Positions 19,801 through 31,740 of a stretch of 64,000 bases of DNA are shown here, in pieces. Source of the stretch: Acholoe squamosa (lineage: Eukaryota; Annelida; Polychaeta; Phyllodocida; Polynoidae). Both the position numbers and the translations under genes were made by a program. Numbering within the stretch: position 1 is the stretch's first letter; each line of letters starts with the position of its first letter. The stretch spans positions 19,890,324-19,954,323 of the forward strand of contig OX439037.1 of the NCBI GenBank assembly GCA_949317995.1, read 5' to 3'. The notes below the pieces were generated by a model. That model saw only the letters and a program-made list of their open reading frames with translations. It had not been told where the DNA came from and ran no database searches.

Positions 19801-21899
19801 TTCAAAATAGGTTATAGGTGTACAGAAATAAACATACAATACAAAATCTGGTATGCTGCACATATAAGTGTAAATATGAATAAATCAATCTGTATTGATG
19901 GTGGAAAATCAGAAAAAAATTAAGTTGGGGCACACCCATGTAAGTGTATTCTTAACATCAGGCTGCAGTATAACAAACATTCAGTGGTCAGTTTTTTTTT
20001 CAGCGTAAGTACAGAATAAACCTTGTATGTTTGCCTGTAAGTAGCATAACATCTGGGTTTAAGTGCTAAATGAGTGTCCTCTGTGGATTCGAACCCAAGT
20101 AACCAGAACTCAAATGAGAAATACCCTGTACCCTAGCACCACACTAGGAGTGACACATGCTGATCTGAGGTTAATAGCTGGTAAGTATTTGCTTGGTTAG
20201 GCTAATGAATAGATAAAATTAAATGACAATTGAATGGAAATTACTAAACATGGCATATTAGCCACAAAGTATGGCCTTACAATTCTACAGAATGTGGGCA
20301 TATAGTACTTTAGAACAATTTCAGTTCAGTTTTCCCTTAACCTATAACTCATTCATGCCAGACAAAAAGCAAATGACCCAATAAAAAATTAATAAGCATT
20401 TCACATAGAATATTCACTCTAGTGAAAAATTACAGCTGTTGGGTACAGGATCCATACCCGGAGTACATCAATACTAACCAGAAGTACCCCCCGACAGCTG
20501 TGTGTTGTGCAGAGTGTGTTTTACTAATTTGTTGGATAGAGAAATCTCAAAAGGGAGGCCGGGCTTCCCTAGCCCACTTAAAAGGGTCTATATCTCCTCT
20601 TTCCTATCCCCTCAGGATGTGTGTAGTGCACATATGTGCGGGCACATTCCCCTATGAAATTGTGTAATGAAGTTCTTCAAGCAGATTTAAGAACTATTAC
20701 ATTTCTATGACTGAACACAAGGAATCTGTTTGGTGATCATAATAACCTCCTAGGAGGGTTATACCAGATAACCTACATGGGCCATTATAAGAGAAGTAGG
20801 CCTGTAATAAGCTTACTGTACAAATTCAGTCCATGAAAGCGGGGCTCCAATACATGATATTGCCTTTCGGCAAGCAGGGAGTATATCTCATACATACTAC
20901 CTACACACAAACACAAGGGGTTTTATCCGTATTTATGCCCCTAGTGTTCTGTATGCAATATATAAAAGATGTGAAATCCTTTGTTCTACGTGTCCACTGA
21001 GGTATAAGCATAGATTTTCTTTTTTCTGTCCAAATCTCTCAGCAGACTAATGTTATATATTAACTAAGTTCTGAAATTAACTATTAACTTTAGAGCATCC
21101 GATAGGCCACAGTTGAACCTTGATTTGGACCAAACTAAATTTATTACTGATGTAATGTAGAATATCCTCGGGCGCACCCCTTACTTTAGTCATTTCTGTA
21201 GGTACATGAAGGGTCCATCCTTGCCTATAAATTGTGCCTTATAGCCTTATAATTTATGCTAGGAATTATGATAGTATATATACGAAGACCCTTGTCCTCA
21301 ACAATTTGCTACCTGCAGATTGCTACCTGTTTGCTTGATTTACTAATCTCACTAGGCTTCACCTGCCTGGTATTTGGCCCTAATACCAGACATAGTATAA
21401 GAGACGGAGGAAAGTTCACGCCCTGTCTGATAGGCCCTTTGACAGGTATACATGAATGGCAGTGACCTTCAGTTGGCAATCAAAAGAGTAATGTTGCGTC
21501 ACAGGTGGTTGGTGTGAATCTAACACATATCTAGTCCTGCCAGCTCTGGACCTGTATAGCAGGGAATGACTTTTTCCTCCATCAGGTGACTTGATTAAGA
21601 GGTATGACTTAGTCTTAGACTAACCTAAAATCACCCCCGAAACATTGAATCGTGAAGCCTATATTATGTTAGTAACTAGCCAATTTTAGGCCATTGTAAC
21701 TTGTCAAGCTATTAGGTCATTGGTCACAACTAATGACTCTTCTCTGTAATTTTCTCTTTTCTTATTGGCCATCTTTGCAAGTATAGGGCCTGCCCGATCC
21801 AGTTCTTTCCTATTATCCAGCAAAATTACCCACTCAAAATGATAGAGTGTCTCTGGGACAGACATGTTAGCTCTTTGCATCTTTGTTCTTTGTTCCCTT
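16878..21899. repeat. Non-coding repeat mosaic, including an old palindrome-family copy and family R2
   Basis: I find no genes. The segment 17720-18160 is a diverged copy of the palindrome family (shared words around CCTAATCACACGGGGGATC), in the same orientation as the arm at 31741-34660. The segment 19130-20000 is family R2, related to 39120-39680 and 49446-49800; its central block (19320-19600) contains the unoccupied homologue of the Element 2 insertion site at GTAG 19484-19487. A SINE-like head lies at 20075-20150. The remainder shows no structure I can name. Confidence 0.45.
20075..20150 (-). repeat. tRNA-derived SINE head or tRNA pseudogene
   Basis: On the minus strand a perfect box B, GGGTTCGAATCC (20085-20096), lies about 35-45 bases after a box-A-like TGGTGCTAGGG (about 20131-20143). 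The body does not fold into a clean cloverleaf by eye, so I read it as the tRNA-derived promoter of a SINE, not a working tRNA gene. Confidence 0.5.
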
Positions 21900-22618
21900 G
21901 GCCTTTGCTTCATAGTTTAATCAGTGCACTACTTACCTGCCTAGTGTTTTTAATTCATCCAATTAATGGCATAATCAATCACTCGCACCTTAACTAAATC
22001 AAACTATATCTCCTTATCAAACCCACCTATTGCCTTTCCACACACTCATTTAATGGAGCCAGAGTACTCACTCAAATCTATAATAATTGTTGTATGCAAA
22101 TATGAAAAATAGATATAATGCTACCCTGATACATATAAATTACTCAGCATATATAGGCTGCAATATGTAGTTACTCCATTCTAAATCTATTTCACAATAA
22201 ATTGTCGGAGGAACTGTTATGAGAGTATTTCAGTGGCAATATGCACTAATGTATTGGTAGTTTTTTAGCATGGCGACTCTTAAGTCCTACTAGTGAGACT
22301 TGTAGACTAGTGTATGGTTCAGTGTTGCCACGGTGTAAGGGATAGGGGACCCCTGGTTTCTATTTTCATTCACTGTACTTCTCCTATGAACTATTTGACC
22401 ACAATATTGAGGCATTGTTATCAGAAAATACATGTACTACTGGTAGATGACCTGTTTTTGTGATATATGTTTTAGTTTGAGTTTTGTGATTAGATTAGGC
22501 ATTTCAGCTCTTGGAGCCTAATGGAAGGTTAGCATTGGACAAAATTACGATTCACAAAAACATCTCTGTAAGCTTTATTTAAGAATTCTTTGGTCTGAAA
22601 CTGCTATATATATAGCAG

Positions 22619-22677
<59 letters not shown>

Positions 22678-24711
22678 ACAGTCTATATGTACAACAGTTT
22701 TGATCTCAGGGGGTTATGGTACATTTGGATCATAGATTCTGTATTTGAAGAAGATATTTACTGTTTAAAATCTCTATGAATCTCTATGGAGAAATCGATG
22801 CTAAACTTGGTGTAGGCTGTCTACAGAGGGGAGGGGGGTGACTGGTTTGGGAAGGGGGGAGGCGTTTTGACCAGCTGGATTGCAGGACTGTCACACACAA
22901 CCCTGTAATGATGTGGTTGTTCTGGCGTGTCCGTGGTGCTTAGTGACGGTTCATTGACCAGCAGAGCATGAGTTACATTAGGCCTGTTCTATGTCACAGG
23001 GTGGTTAGCTGTGGGCAAACATTGCCTACTCATGGTTAGGTAGCTGTACTATGAGTAGAAGCTCCTTGACACCATGTGCACCTTTAGCCTTACATGTACA
23101 CACTCATCTCCTCTACTACTATAGTAGTACTACTAGTTGTAAGGCTAAAGGTGAAGTTTTTTTATGGCATTTGCACTGCTTTTGGCTCTAGTATTGTCAT
23201 TTAGGCATCTATCCATAATAAGGGTAAAGGCAATCACATCCTACCACCAACCAACCTACAGTTATACTAGACAAAACTAGACACAAGGTCACAAGTCGCT
23301 TCACCATGTCTCACAGGACTATTCTCTACTATTCTATAAACATCTACAACACTACAGTTTTATTCTTTGTGAGAAATACAGATGCTACAACTCACTCATT
23401 GATCAGGCCCTCTAGAGCCATACATTCCTATAGATTCTAAACTTCGCCATAGAAAACCAGACAGGTCCATTTCTACTTAGAGTTGTTACCTCTACTCTAG
23501 GGGTTAGGGTAAAGTGACCATGAGTCGTCCACCTGGGCCATCTTAGCACCTACTAGTTAGTCTAGGATCTTTGTAATAGTAGGAAAGCTTGCAGGGGTCA
23601 TCTAAAAATGGATATAAATATTACCCAGATGTCTTACTCTTTCCATCCAGCAATGTTACAACTTTCATACCCATACTCATGGAGCTCTTTGAGCACCCAT
23701 TATTCAATAGATGTGAATTTTCCTTCATCAGTACCATGAGTCGGCCACTGTGGTACCTTGAGTCAGCCACATCATAAAATGACTCAACTAATTCATAGTA
23801 AAGAGTGTGCTTTTGAAGCAAAACAAGGAAAACATTTATTCCCGGCTGAGAGATCTTGGTCAGAGTGTTTCTGGAATAATTTTACTAATTATAATGCTGA
23901 TTAATACCATTCCTTGGGTAAACATAAATTATAGCAAACTTATCCCCATTTATCAGCTGTCCGTCATTTCAAAGTGGCTGTCAATCTATCAGAAGACCTC
24001 TCTACCTAATTGGTAGAATATAGTTGATTTTGTTGAAAAATAATGGATAGTGCTATATTCACTTTCCCAAAGATGGAGAGATAGCAGGTGCTACAGCACA
24101 ACATATTCTAGCAGTGTAAATAACTTAGAACCCAATGAAATGGTCTCTACTAAGTTCATTTTGGACCAAAAAGCAATAGTGGCCGACTCAAGGTACTTGT
24201 ATAGTGGCCGACTCAAGGTACATGTATTGCTCAAAGACACCTTTTGTCAGTCTTATCATACCACAAGTCAACTTCTATACAGCAGATTGTTGACTTTTGT
24301 ACTGAACACTATAAAAGGAATAATTTCAAGTTAAATGATGTTTGACAGAGTATGAATGCAATGCTTTTTTCCAAGTTTAGTCAGGTTTAACTCTGTTACT
24401 TGGTCAATATCACATTATCACTTATCTATCATTTTGTTGCTGGTAAATCATCAGAAACCTATATCTGACTTCAAGAATAATTTACAAACTCTAGTGTCAT
24501 CTAGAGCTCCTGAAAGGTCCTAAACTTATATTCCAAAAGATGCTAAGATAGCTTATAGCTTATCTTGCCATATAGCACCAGTGCAAATAGCTTAGAATCC
24601 ACTAATATATTCATTAACACATTTATTTTGGGCCCAAAACCAAGCAAAATGGCCGACTCAAGGTACCTGGACGACTCAAGGTCACCCTGCAACATACCAG
24701 AGCTCACTTTT
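21900..24711. repeat. Old repeat block (families X and R1) with a (TA)n tract and inverted repeats
   Basis: No coding region. Segment 21900-22260 matches, inverted, 36730-37060. Segment 22266-22790 is directly repeated at 24712-25160. Segment 23260-23480 matches 31640-31745 directly in part, and 36590-36720 inverted in part. A perfect 16-bp inverted repeat (23079-23094 with 23138-23153) and several copies of GACTCAAGGTAC (about 24185, 24208, 24658) also lie here. Confidence 0.5.
22606..22676. repeat. (TA)n microsatellite
   Basis: Near-perfect alternating TA tract of about 70 bp within an R1 repeat copy; the second R1 copy has only a very short TA run at the same place (about 25050), so the tract expanded after duplication. 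Confidence 0.9.
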
Positions 24712-25334
24712 TAGCGCGGCGACTAGTGAGTACTACTCGTGAGATGAGTAGACTAGTGTATGGTTCACAGTCGCCACGCTGTAAGGGATAGATAGGCCTT
24801 GCAATCTATTTTTGTTTGTGGCTTCCCTGCTTTGGACTATTCCTGCCCACTATTCTAATGTAATAACAACAGTGTGTGTACTTTACTTATCAGTGAAGGA
24901 ATTTTCAGAATATATCTCATACTTTTGATTTTATTCGCAGATAAGACATTTTATCATTTGGAGCCCTATGGCAGATTAGCATTAGAGCATTTTAAGATTC
25001 AGAAATGCATCTCTGTAGCCTTTGTTTTAGAATTGTTTGTTCTGAAACTACTATATATATATGTAGTACAGGTTTCATCTCAGTGGGTTATGGTACAATT
25101 GGATCATATTTTCTGTTTTTGAACAAAGTATTCACTGTTAAAGATCTCTATGGAGAAATCAGTGCTAAAGTGTGTGTTGCCATATATGTGCATTTTTGTA
25201 AATCAGAGGAGGTGAAGTGTAAGGTCATCTTGTGGTACTGCTACATTCTTTTCTGTGTAAACTTTTTTAGTTTACATTGAAATAATGCTTTCTCAGAATA
25301 TGTATCTGCTATCGGTGATGAGACATTAATTTAA
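24712..25334. repeat. Second R1 copy, interrupted by the LINE
   Basis: 24712-25160 repeats 22266-22790 in direct orientation. The copy breaks at the LINE, and R1-like sequence resumes at 31264, so the LINE probably inserted into this repeat. Confidence 0.5.
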
Positions 25335-25730
25335 TTACTCCTTTCATTATATAAACGATTGTGTGGAAGGCCCGATGAGGCCACGAAGATACTCGCCATG
25401 ACTGAACCACGCCGTATGAAACAGAAAGGTGATGAAAAGGGTAACAAAGTCCCCAGGGACCATCCCTTTTGGGGAATGGAAGAAAAATTAATGACTGATC
25501 TACTGTTGGCTAAGTTTGGTCAAGATGAAGAATGTAAAAAGTTGTTATTACTTTCAGCCCGAGCAACACTAGCTGAAGCCACTGGAAGTCGACGGTGGGG
25601 AACGGGATGGCCGTTTGACACGAGATCGAAAAATTCGAGGTACAACGGCGAAGAAAAATTCCCTGGAGAGAACCTGCAGGGAAAATTACTCGAAAAGGTC
25701 AGGGAGCACTATCTGGATTTGAATAAGTGA
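25335..25730 (+). CDS. NADAR-like domain (5'-truncated ORF of the LINE)
   Basis: The frame is open from 25335; no upstream ATG begins the domain, so it is truncated at its N-terminus. The last ~110 residues carry the NADAR/YbiA-like C-terminal pattern: a helix ending LLLAKF, then ECKKLLLLSARATLAEAT, RRWGTGW, and GENLQGKLLEKVREHYL. The Glu of LAEAT and the WG pair are typical conserved positions. NADAR domains act on NAD/ADP-ribose derivatives, and some remove ADP-ribose from guanine. Here it is followed after 75 nt, in the same frame but behind stops, by the esterase ORF. Its presence inside a LINE transcript suggests capture as an accessory ORF; a chance neighbour hit by the LINE is the alternative. 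Confidence 0.65.
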   Translation, partial: LLLSLYKRLCGRPDEATKILAMTEPRRMKQKGDEKGNKVPRDHPFWGMEEKLMTDLLLAKFGQDEECKKLLLLSARATLAEATGSRRWGTGWPFDTRSKNSRYNGEEKFPGENLQGKLLEKVREHYLDLNK

Positions 25731-25805
25731 CTTATGGAATGAGAAGCTTGAGATGACTCTATTTGTGTCCTAGAACTCTCTAATTCTATTGAACTACCTG
25801 TAGCA

Positions 25806-26633
25806 ATGTCTTTATTAATTGCCGGTGATTCGAGGGCAGTTGGTATTGCGGAACTACTCAGACGAGCCTTGGGATTTAGCAATGAGTATGAGGTTAAAGA
25901 ATGTGCTCACTCAGGTTGGAACATTGAAACAACTGAGAATGAGGTACTAAAGGAATTGAACCGAAATGCTTATGATGTTGTTTACTTCATTGTTGTTATT
26001 TGCGACATAACCAAACGCAAATATGTTAGAGGTAAGAGAGTAATCTATTTCCCACACCCCGATGTACCAACTGCTAGAGCAGTGGTAGCCGTCAGATTGA
26101 GCAGAATGATTCAACACCTAACCAGTGCACACCCTGAAACATTGTATTCAGTGTGTACTATATATGGTCTAGATCTTATGACCTTTAATGGGGAAGTGGT
26201 TCCTGATCCTAAACAACCAATGGTCAACATGGTCATTAAGCATCTTAAAGGTGACGTTCAATACTTGAATGCAATCAACAGTGTTGACACATGCAAATTA
26301 CATAGATTATTCCATAAAAATAAATGGAACAGAGGAAAACGAGGAAGAAAGGTTGGAAGTGGCCCTAGATTTGCATGCAGATACGGATTGTACCGTATGA
26401 GGGACGGATGCCATCCGAACGATGTTTTCATGGTCAAGAGTGCACAAAAACTAGCTGAAACAGTCAAATCCATGTTCCCACCAAAGTATGAGTCTGAAGG
26501 GGGGATGAATGCGCCAATAAATGTTGATGATCATGGAGATGACCATGAAGTCATAAGTGGAGATGACGATGATGAGGAGTATGAGATAGATGAGGTGGCT
26601 AACCAAATTAGACACATCATGATTGGTCAGTAG
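25806..26633 (+). CDS. SGNH/GDSL esterase-like ORF1 of the LINE (275 aa)
   Basis: Start ATG 25806. Block I is AGDSR with candidate nucleophile Ser9; block V is DGCHPND with D200 and H203, the Asp-His pair of the SGNH triad. The stretch VVICDITK (about residues 63-70) occupies the place where SGNH enzymes usually have a G-x-N-D; here Cys-Asp stands instead of Asn-Asp, so the oxyanion Asn appears replaced. The C-terminus is very acidic (about 245-265). Esterase ORF1 proteins of CR1/L2-type LINEs are thought to help RNP-membrane or RNP assembly; the exact role is unknown. The frame is intact. Confidence 0.7.
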   Translation: MSLLIAGDSRAVGIAELLRRALGFSNEYEVKECAHSGWNIETTENEVLKELNRNAYDVVYFIVVICDITKRKYVRGKRVIYFPHPDVPTARAVVAVRLSRMIQHLTSAHPETLYSVCTIYGLDLMTFNGEVVPDPKQPMVNMVIKHLKGDVQYLNAINSVDTCKLHRLFHKNKWNRGKRGRKVGSGPRFACRYGLYRMRDGCHPNDVFMVKSAQKLAETVKSMFPPKYESEGGMNAPINVDDHGDDHEVISGDDDDEEYEIDEVANQIRHIMIGQ

Positions 26634-27745
26634 CTAGTTAACCATCAAAGAACCTGAGCAAGGGGGAAGGGTTGTAATGACTCAAACCTCCAACAAGTGA
26701 CATAAGATCTTACAGCATTATTAAATAGTCCTTCCAGAGTTATTCTAGTATGATGAGATATTGACTGATATATATATATATATTAGACAATTCCTATAGT
26801 CCAAACCCTGAGTATCTTCATACAAAGATTAATTTCATTGGTTTAATAAGTAATTGATATTATAATGTCGCAATTATAGATGTTATGCGTATGAAAATTT
26901 TGTTAAAAATGAATTATTGGCTGAAAATATAAATGTGAATATAATTGAAACCAAATTTAAAATTCCAAAAGATCTTTTCTTATCTTTTAGATACTAGATG
27001 AATCAATATAATATTCCAAATGCCATGATCTTTATGTTTTTCAAACTATAAATGGACATGCTTTGTTTGTAGTGAGGAACGTTAACTGAACTGGTGATGG
27101 AGTTAGTTATAGCTGGAGGTGGATGCATGCTTTGATACAATGTCTGAGCAGTGTGCAGTTTAGGATGTCAAGATAACGTATTAGCAACCTGTGTTTGTTT
27201 TTGCGGGAGTGTGCATGGTGAGTACTGTACTGATTTTGGAATTTTGGAATTACATGCAATGTTACCGTAATTAAAAATTTAGGTAGGATTTGTACTAACA
27301 ATATACAGTTAAGTTATTTGGAGAATGTGAATTATGATGACTTTGATCATGAAGTAATCTTGTTTTCTTTTTCTTTTTTCCTTTTTACTACTTACTGATT
27401 AACTAAAGGTTATTGAATATTACATATAAAGGTTTCTAGTGTCGGTTACTAACTATTATTAAATTTTTAACTATAAATGTTATTACTTTTGTGGGAACTA
27501 TAACCTGATTAGGTAAGGGACTGGGAAATTTATAAGTTGTTATGGGGAAGGGTTGTAATGACCTTACCTCTATGTATTCTACGGGGTGTAGTTTATTTAT
27601 ATTTATTGCTTTAGCTCATTCTTTCTCTCTGCTTGTAACCCTCAACGGAACATTGAGTTGGGTACTCCATTTGGGGGGGATTGTCTTTTCCCTAGTTGCT
27701 TGTAACTAGGTTTGTATATTTGTATATAATTTCTATCGACGAGTA
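26634..27745 (+). other. Spacer between LINE ORF1 and ORF2
   Basis: 1.1 kb, A/T-rich, without a plausible gene. It contains two copies of GGGTTGTAATGAC (26669-26682 and 27550-27563), one near each ORF, and a short (TA)n. Such a long gap is unusual between LINE ORFs and may carry sequences for expressing ORF2. Confidence 0.6.
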
Positions 27746-30518
27746 ATGTCAACTGTTAGGGTGAATGATTTCTTGGAATTGAGAGGACTTAAAATGGTAC
27801 ATTTAAATACTAGAAGCATGTATAAAAAAAGAGATGAAATTTTTGATCATTTAAACAGTACTGATATTGTAACTATGAGTGAGACATGGCTCCATCCAGA
27901 GTATGATGACAGTCAAATATTATGGGAAGGTATGAAACTATATCGCTTAGACAGGGTACGTAAAAAGGGAGGTGGGGTGTGTGCCTACATACGAGATGAT
28001 ATAGACATGGATGCTAAACTTAGAATAGATTTATGTATCTCTAATAAAGACATAGAATGTCTTGTGCTTGATGTTAAGGTAAAGAACTTACAGACTATGC
28101 AGGTTGCTACCTTGTATCGACCACCATCAGGTGCATTAGATGGCTTTTTTGAACACTTGTTTAAACTCTTGAAAGTCAGAAATGACGAAAATGTTGAACA
28201 ATGGTTGCTGGGTGACTTAAACATAAATATTTTGAGAGAGAAATTACAAGGTACTAAAAGACTTCATGACTTGTGTAGAGAATATGGTTATCACATGTTA
28301 ATACGTCAATGTACAAGGCCGTTCAAGAAAATTGTCTCTTGTTTGGATAATATTTTGTCAAACTTCAGTGGAGAAACATGTTCAGGTGTATTAAACTACT
28401 TTGTTAGTGATCATCTTCCAGTTTTTGTTGTGAAAACTAATGATAAAATTGAATACATAAAACAGAAGGTTTGGGTAAGACAGTATAGAAATTTTAATAC
28501 TGACCAATTTTTTGATTGGCTATGTGAGGCTGATTGGGATATTTTTTATGATTTACATGATCCAGATGCTGCATGGGAATTTATTGAAAGTCATATTATA
28601 TGTTATCTTGATACAACCTGTCCCTGGGTAGAGAAATTAGTGGTAAATCGGAGAAAGAGCTGGATGACACCTGACATCTTGTCATTTGTGCACGAGCGGG
28701 AAGATAATGTGTATATGTACCTTAGGACTGGGGATAGTGTTTATTTGGATGAGGCAAGAAAGCTAAGATGTAGGATTAACAAAGCTGTACGATATGCCAA
28801 GGCCGCTCATGTGAAAAAGAGTTTGGAAGATGAGAAGGATAATCCTAAGAAGTTTTGGCGAATAATTAATGGGTTATTAAAGCCGTGTGTGGTGATTGAA
28901 CCTCCAGAAATACTAGGTGACGACAACATGATGAAGTCGAAGCAGGAGTCAGTTGACTATATAAATAAGTATTTCTCGAATATCGGAGGTGAACTAACAC
29001 AAAATATAATTGATTCGGGACATCCTGTTAGACAGGTTTACCATGAGCCAGTGATGGAAAATAGTTGTGAAATTAAAGTAGATGCAGGTCTTGTGGAATT
29101 ATTCGTAAATGAAATAAATGTGAATAAAACATCAGGTATAGAGGGTATTAGGAGTGATATCCTCAAGCTAGCGCTACAGTTCCTGTTACATCAGTTTACT
29201 TGGTTAATGCAATTGTCATTCGATACTGCTATTTTTCCTGATCGCTGGAAAATAGGGAGGGTATGTCCAATAACTAAATCCGGTAATCTGAAATTAACGA
29301 AAAACTGGAGACCAATCACCCTCTTACCTGTACCATCCAAAATTGCGGACCAAATAATGCACATCCATTTAACTGACATAATAGAGAGGCGCAGTCTTTT
29401 AAGTAAGCAGCAGTATGGTTACAGGAAAGGTGTTGGTACTGGTGATGCCATCTTCAGTTTTCTAAACGATATCTATGAGAGCAGAGACAGGGGTCATTTA
29501 ACAGGCGCCTGTTTTTTAGATCTAAAAAAGTCAATATACAAAAATAGGTTCATTTAAGTCAGTGGTAAACGAAGTGAATTTTGGTGTCCCACAAGGCTCT
29601 GTTTTGGGACCGCTGTTATTCATTCTATATATTGATGATGTAAAAACAAGAATAAGTCCATGTAAATTCTCCTTATATGCCAATGACCTGGTAGTATACT
29701 CGGCAAATAACATAATAGATTTAATAATTGACAGATTGCAAAACGCCATCAAGGAGGTTGGCCAATGGTGTACTGAAAAATTTTTAACGGTTAATACGGA
29801 CAAAACAAAAATATGTTGGTTTGGGAATTCCGCCAAACTAAAAAAATGTAAAGATAAAATTTTTTATCTGTATGGTGATATGCTTGAAACTGTGAACAGT
29901 TATTCATATTTAGGACTTAAAATTGATTCTAACTTAAATTTCATCCCGGCTTTAAATGACTTGATCTCGAAGGTTCATGTTAAGCTTTTTATGTTCAGTA
30001 AATTATGTAATCTGTTAACTGAGAATGCCGCTGTACAAGTTTATAAAAGCACAATTATGAGTCTTTTTGATTATGCAAGCTTTGTTCATGATGGAGGAAG
30101 TGATGTAATGCTAGAGAAACTGGAGAGAATGCAGTTGAGGGGACTCAAAACCGTATACAGGGGCAAAAATATGACAGATGACGACATGTATGTTGCGGAT
30201 GGCATTACTACATTGGCAGTCCGACGCCAGAGACTTTTGTTGAGCTACATGTATAAATTGTCCAAAAAGGATGAGTGGATTGATCACAGTGAAAGGCGAG
30301 AAGGACTGCGCTCCGAGGCTAGTATAAAGTTCAAGACCTTCAGGGCAAGGAACAATGGTTATCATAATTCACCGCTATTCAGGGGCAAAAGCCTTTGGGA
30401 CAACTTGGGCTCATGGTACCAATTGAGTCCTGATAAATTCACCTTCAAGAAAAGAATAAATGCTATACTAGATTTAACTAAACAGAGTAACAACCCTGCA
30501 CAGGCGGATGGCGATTAG
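27746..30518 (+). pseudogene. LINE ORF2: APE endonuclease and reverse transcriptase, internally deleted
   Basis: ATG 27746. The endonuclease carries HLNTRS (N21), SETWL (E46), LYRPPS, GDLNIN (about 152) and SDHLPVF (about 225), all expected for an exonuclease-endonuclease-phosphatase fold. RT follows with RPITLLPV, QYGYRKGVGTGD and FLDLKKS. The frame then closes at 29557 and resumes in another frame at 29562 with FGVPQGSVLGPLLF; about 50 codons between the FLDL and GVPQG blocks are missing, so this is a deletion with frameshift. The catalytic YADD reads YAND (29676-29687), the first Asp lost. The element is dead in two independent ways. Confidence 0.9.
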
Positions 30519-31263
30519 GTAAAGAGAGATGTATGAGTCCTAGGGGATGGGTTGTAATGACTTCACCTCATTTTGGAGTCTCGTTTGCTCTCTTATGGGA
30601 TGATGGTTCTGCTCTGCTGGGAGGGGTTGTAATGACTCCATCTAGCTGTGCATGACCATTATTATTTATTGTATTGTGAATGAAGCTCTGGATGGGTTGT
30701 ATTGACTTAACTGGGCTTCTATTCATAATTGAATCCTAATGGTGACCATCCGTCCAGCTGCATGGGCTCTTACTCTTATTATGTGACATCACTATCCTTA
30801 GGTGCCTTAATCTCAAAATTTCATAATTTTACGGCCGATGATAATAGTCTTTGGTCTCTTATGTTATGTTTCTAGTGAAACAAATTGCTTCAGATATGTA
30901 GAAAATAATTAAGTCTCCTTACTGATCATAATTCCGTTAAATAAATTTGTCTATCAGCTTTTTATAAAGCATTTGTATTCATGGGGGTTTAATCACCTCC
31001 AACCTTTGCAATGATAATCTTTCGTCGATTGTACATAATGTAACCTGTTACTTTTGTAAATACACTCCAATCTAGTCTTTTAAGCTTTATATACATATTG
31101 TATGCCTCATCTTCACCTATATACATCGTATCATTATATTCATTAGAATGTGCTGGAAAACTGAAACTGTTGTATGACTTAAAGGAATCACCATATTGTC
31201 AGATTTCATCACTCATTTTAATTAGTGACTTGACAATAAAAACCTTCAACCTTTAAAAAAAAA
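30519..31263 (+). other. LINE 3' UTR
   Basis: Non-coding. It contains three copies of the repeated motif (30549-30562, 30624-30637, 30694-30707) within 160 bp of the ORF2 stop, and ends with AATAAA-like sequence (about 31234) and an A-run before 31264. Confidence 0.65.
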
Positions 31264-31740
31264 GACTGTGAAAACATACATGTACAGAGGTACTTGCTCC
31301 CCCTCTACAGAGAGGTGGAGTGATCTGGCCGGTTTGCTGACCACTGGCCCGTGATGAGGTACATACCTATTATAAGGTGATTGGCAGTTGGGTGTGTGTA
31401 TGTGGGGGGGATTGAGACATAGCAGGCTCCTGGCAATCTGAGACAGTGTACGCTCATAATGACACACCTGTTGACTACGGCATTGAACATTGAATAAGAC
31501 AGGTCCCTGTGACAGCTGAGTGAGGTGCATGCAGAATGGATAGTCTACAGGCTATTAGTACATAGCTGCAGTGGGTAGTTCAGGTTGAATTTGTGTTATA
31601 TACTACCAAAAGCCCAGATGATTGTATGCCCTATCTATCAGTCTCACCAACTGAAACCAGACACAAGCTTACAAGTCGCCGCGCCATGTCTCACAGGACT
31701 ATTCGCTACTATTGTATTAAAATCTACAACACTATGGTTT
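31264..31740. repeat. R1 repeat continuation
   Basis: Resembles 22800-23380 in direct orientation, clearest at CATGTCTCACAGGACTATTC (about 31685). No gene. Confidence 0.45.

Larger units (their letters stand above)
25335..31263 (+). mobile_element. LINE with NADAR-like ORF, SGNH esterase ORF1 and EN-RT ORF2
   Basis: An APE-type non-LTR retrotransposon of about 5.9 kb, 5'-truncated inside a NADAR-like frame and ending in an A-rich tail (about 31254-31263). Order: partial NADAR domain, SGNH/GDSL hydrolase, a 1.1-kb spacer, endonuclease-reverse transcriptase, 3' UTR. The esterase-type ORF1 is a known trait of CR1/L2-related LINEs. A 14-base motif, GGGTTGTAATGACT or near it, recurs five times in the spacer and 3' UTR. 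No target duplication was found, so the exact 5' edge is uncertain. Confidence 0.8.

Noticed and set aside
20075..20150. Functional tRNA gene
   Set aside because: Box B is perfect but the arms do not form a cloverleaf by eye; a SINE promoter explains it better.
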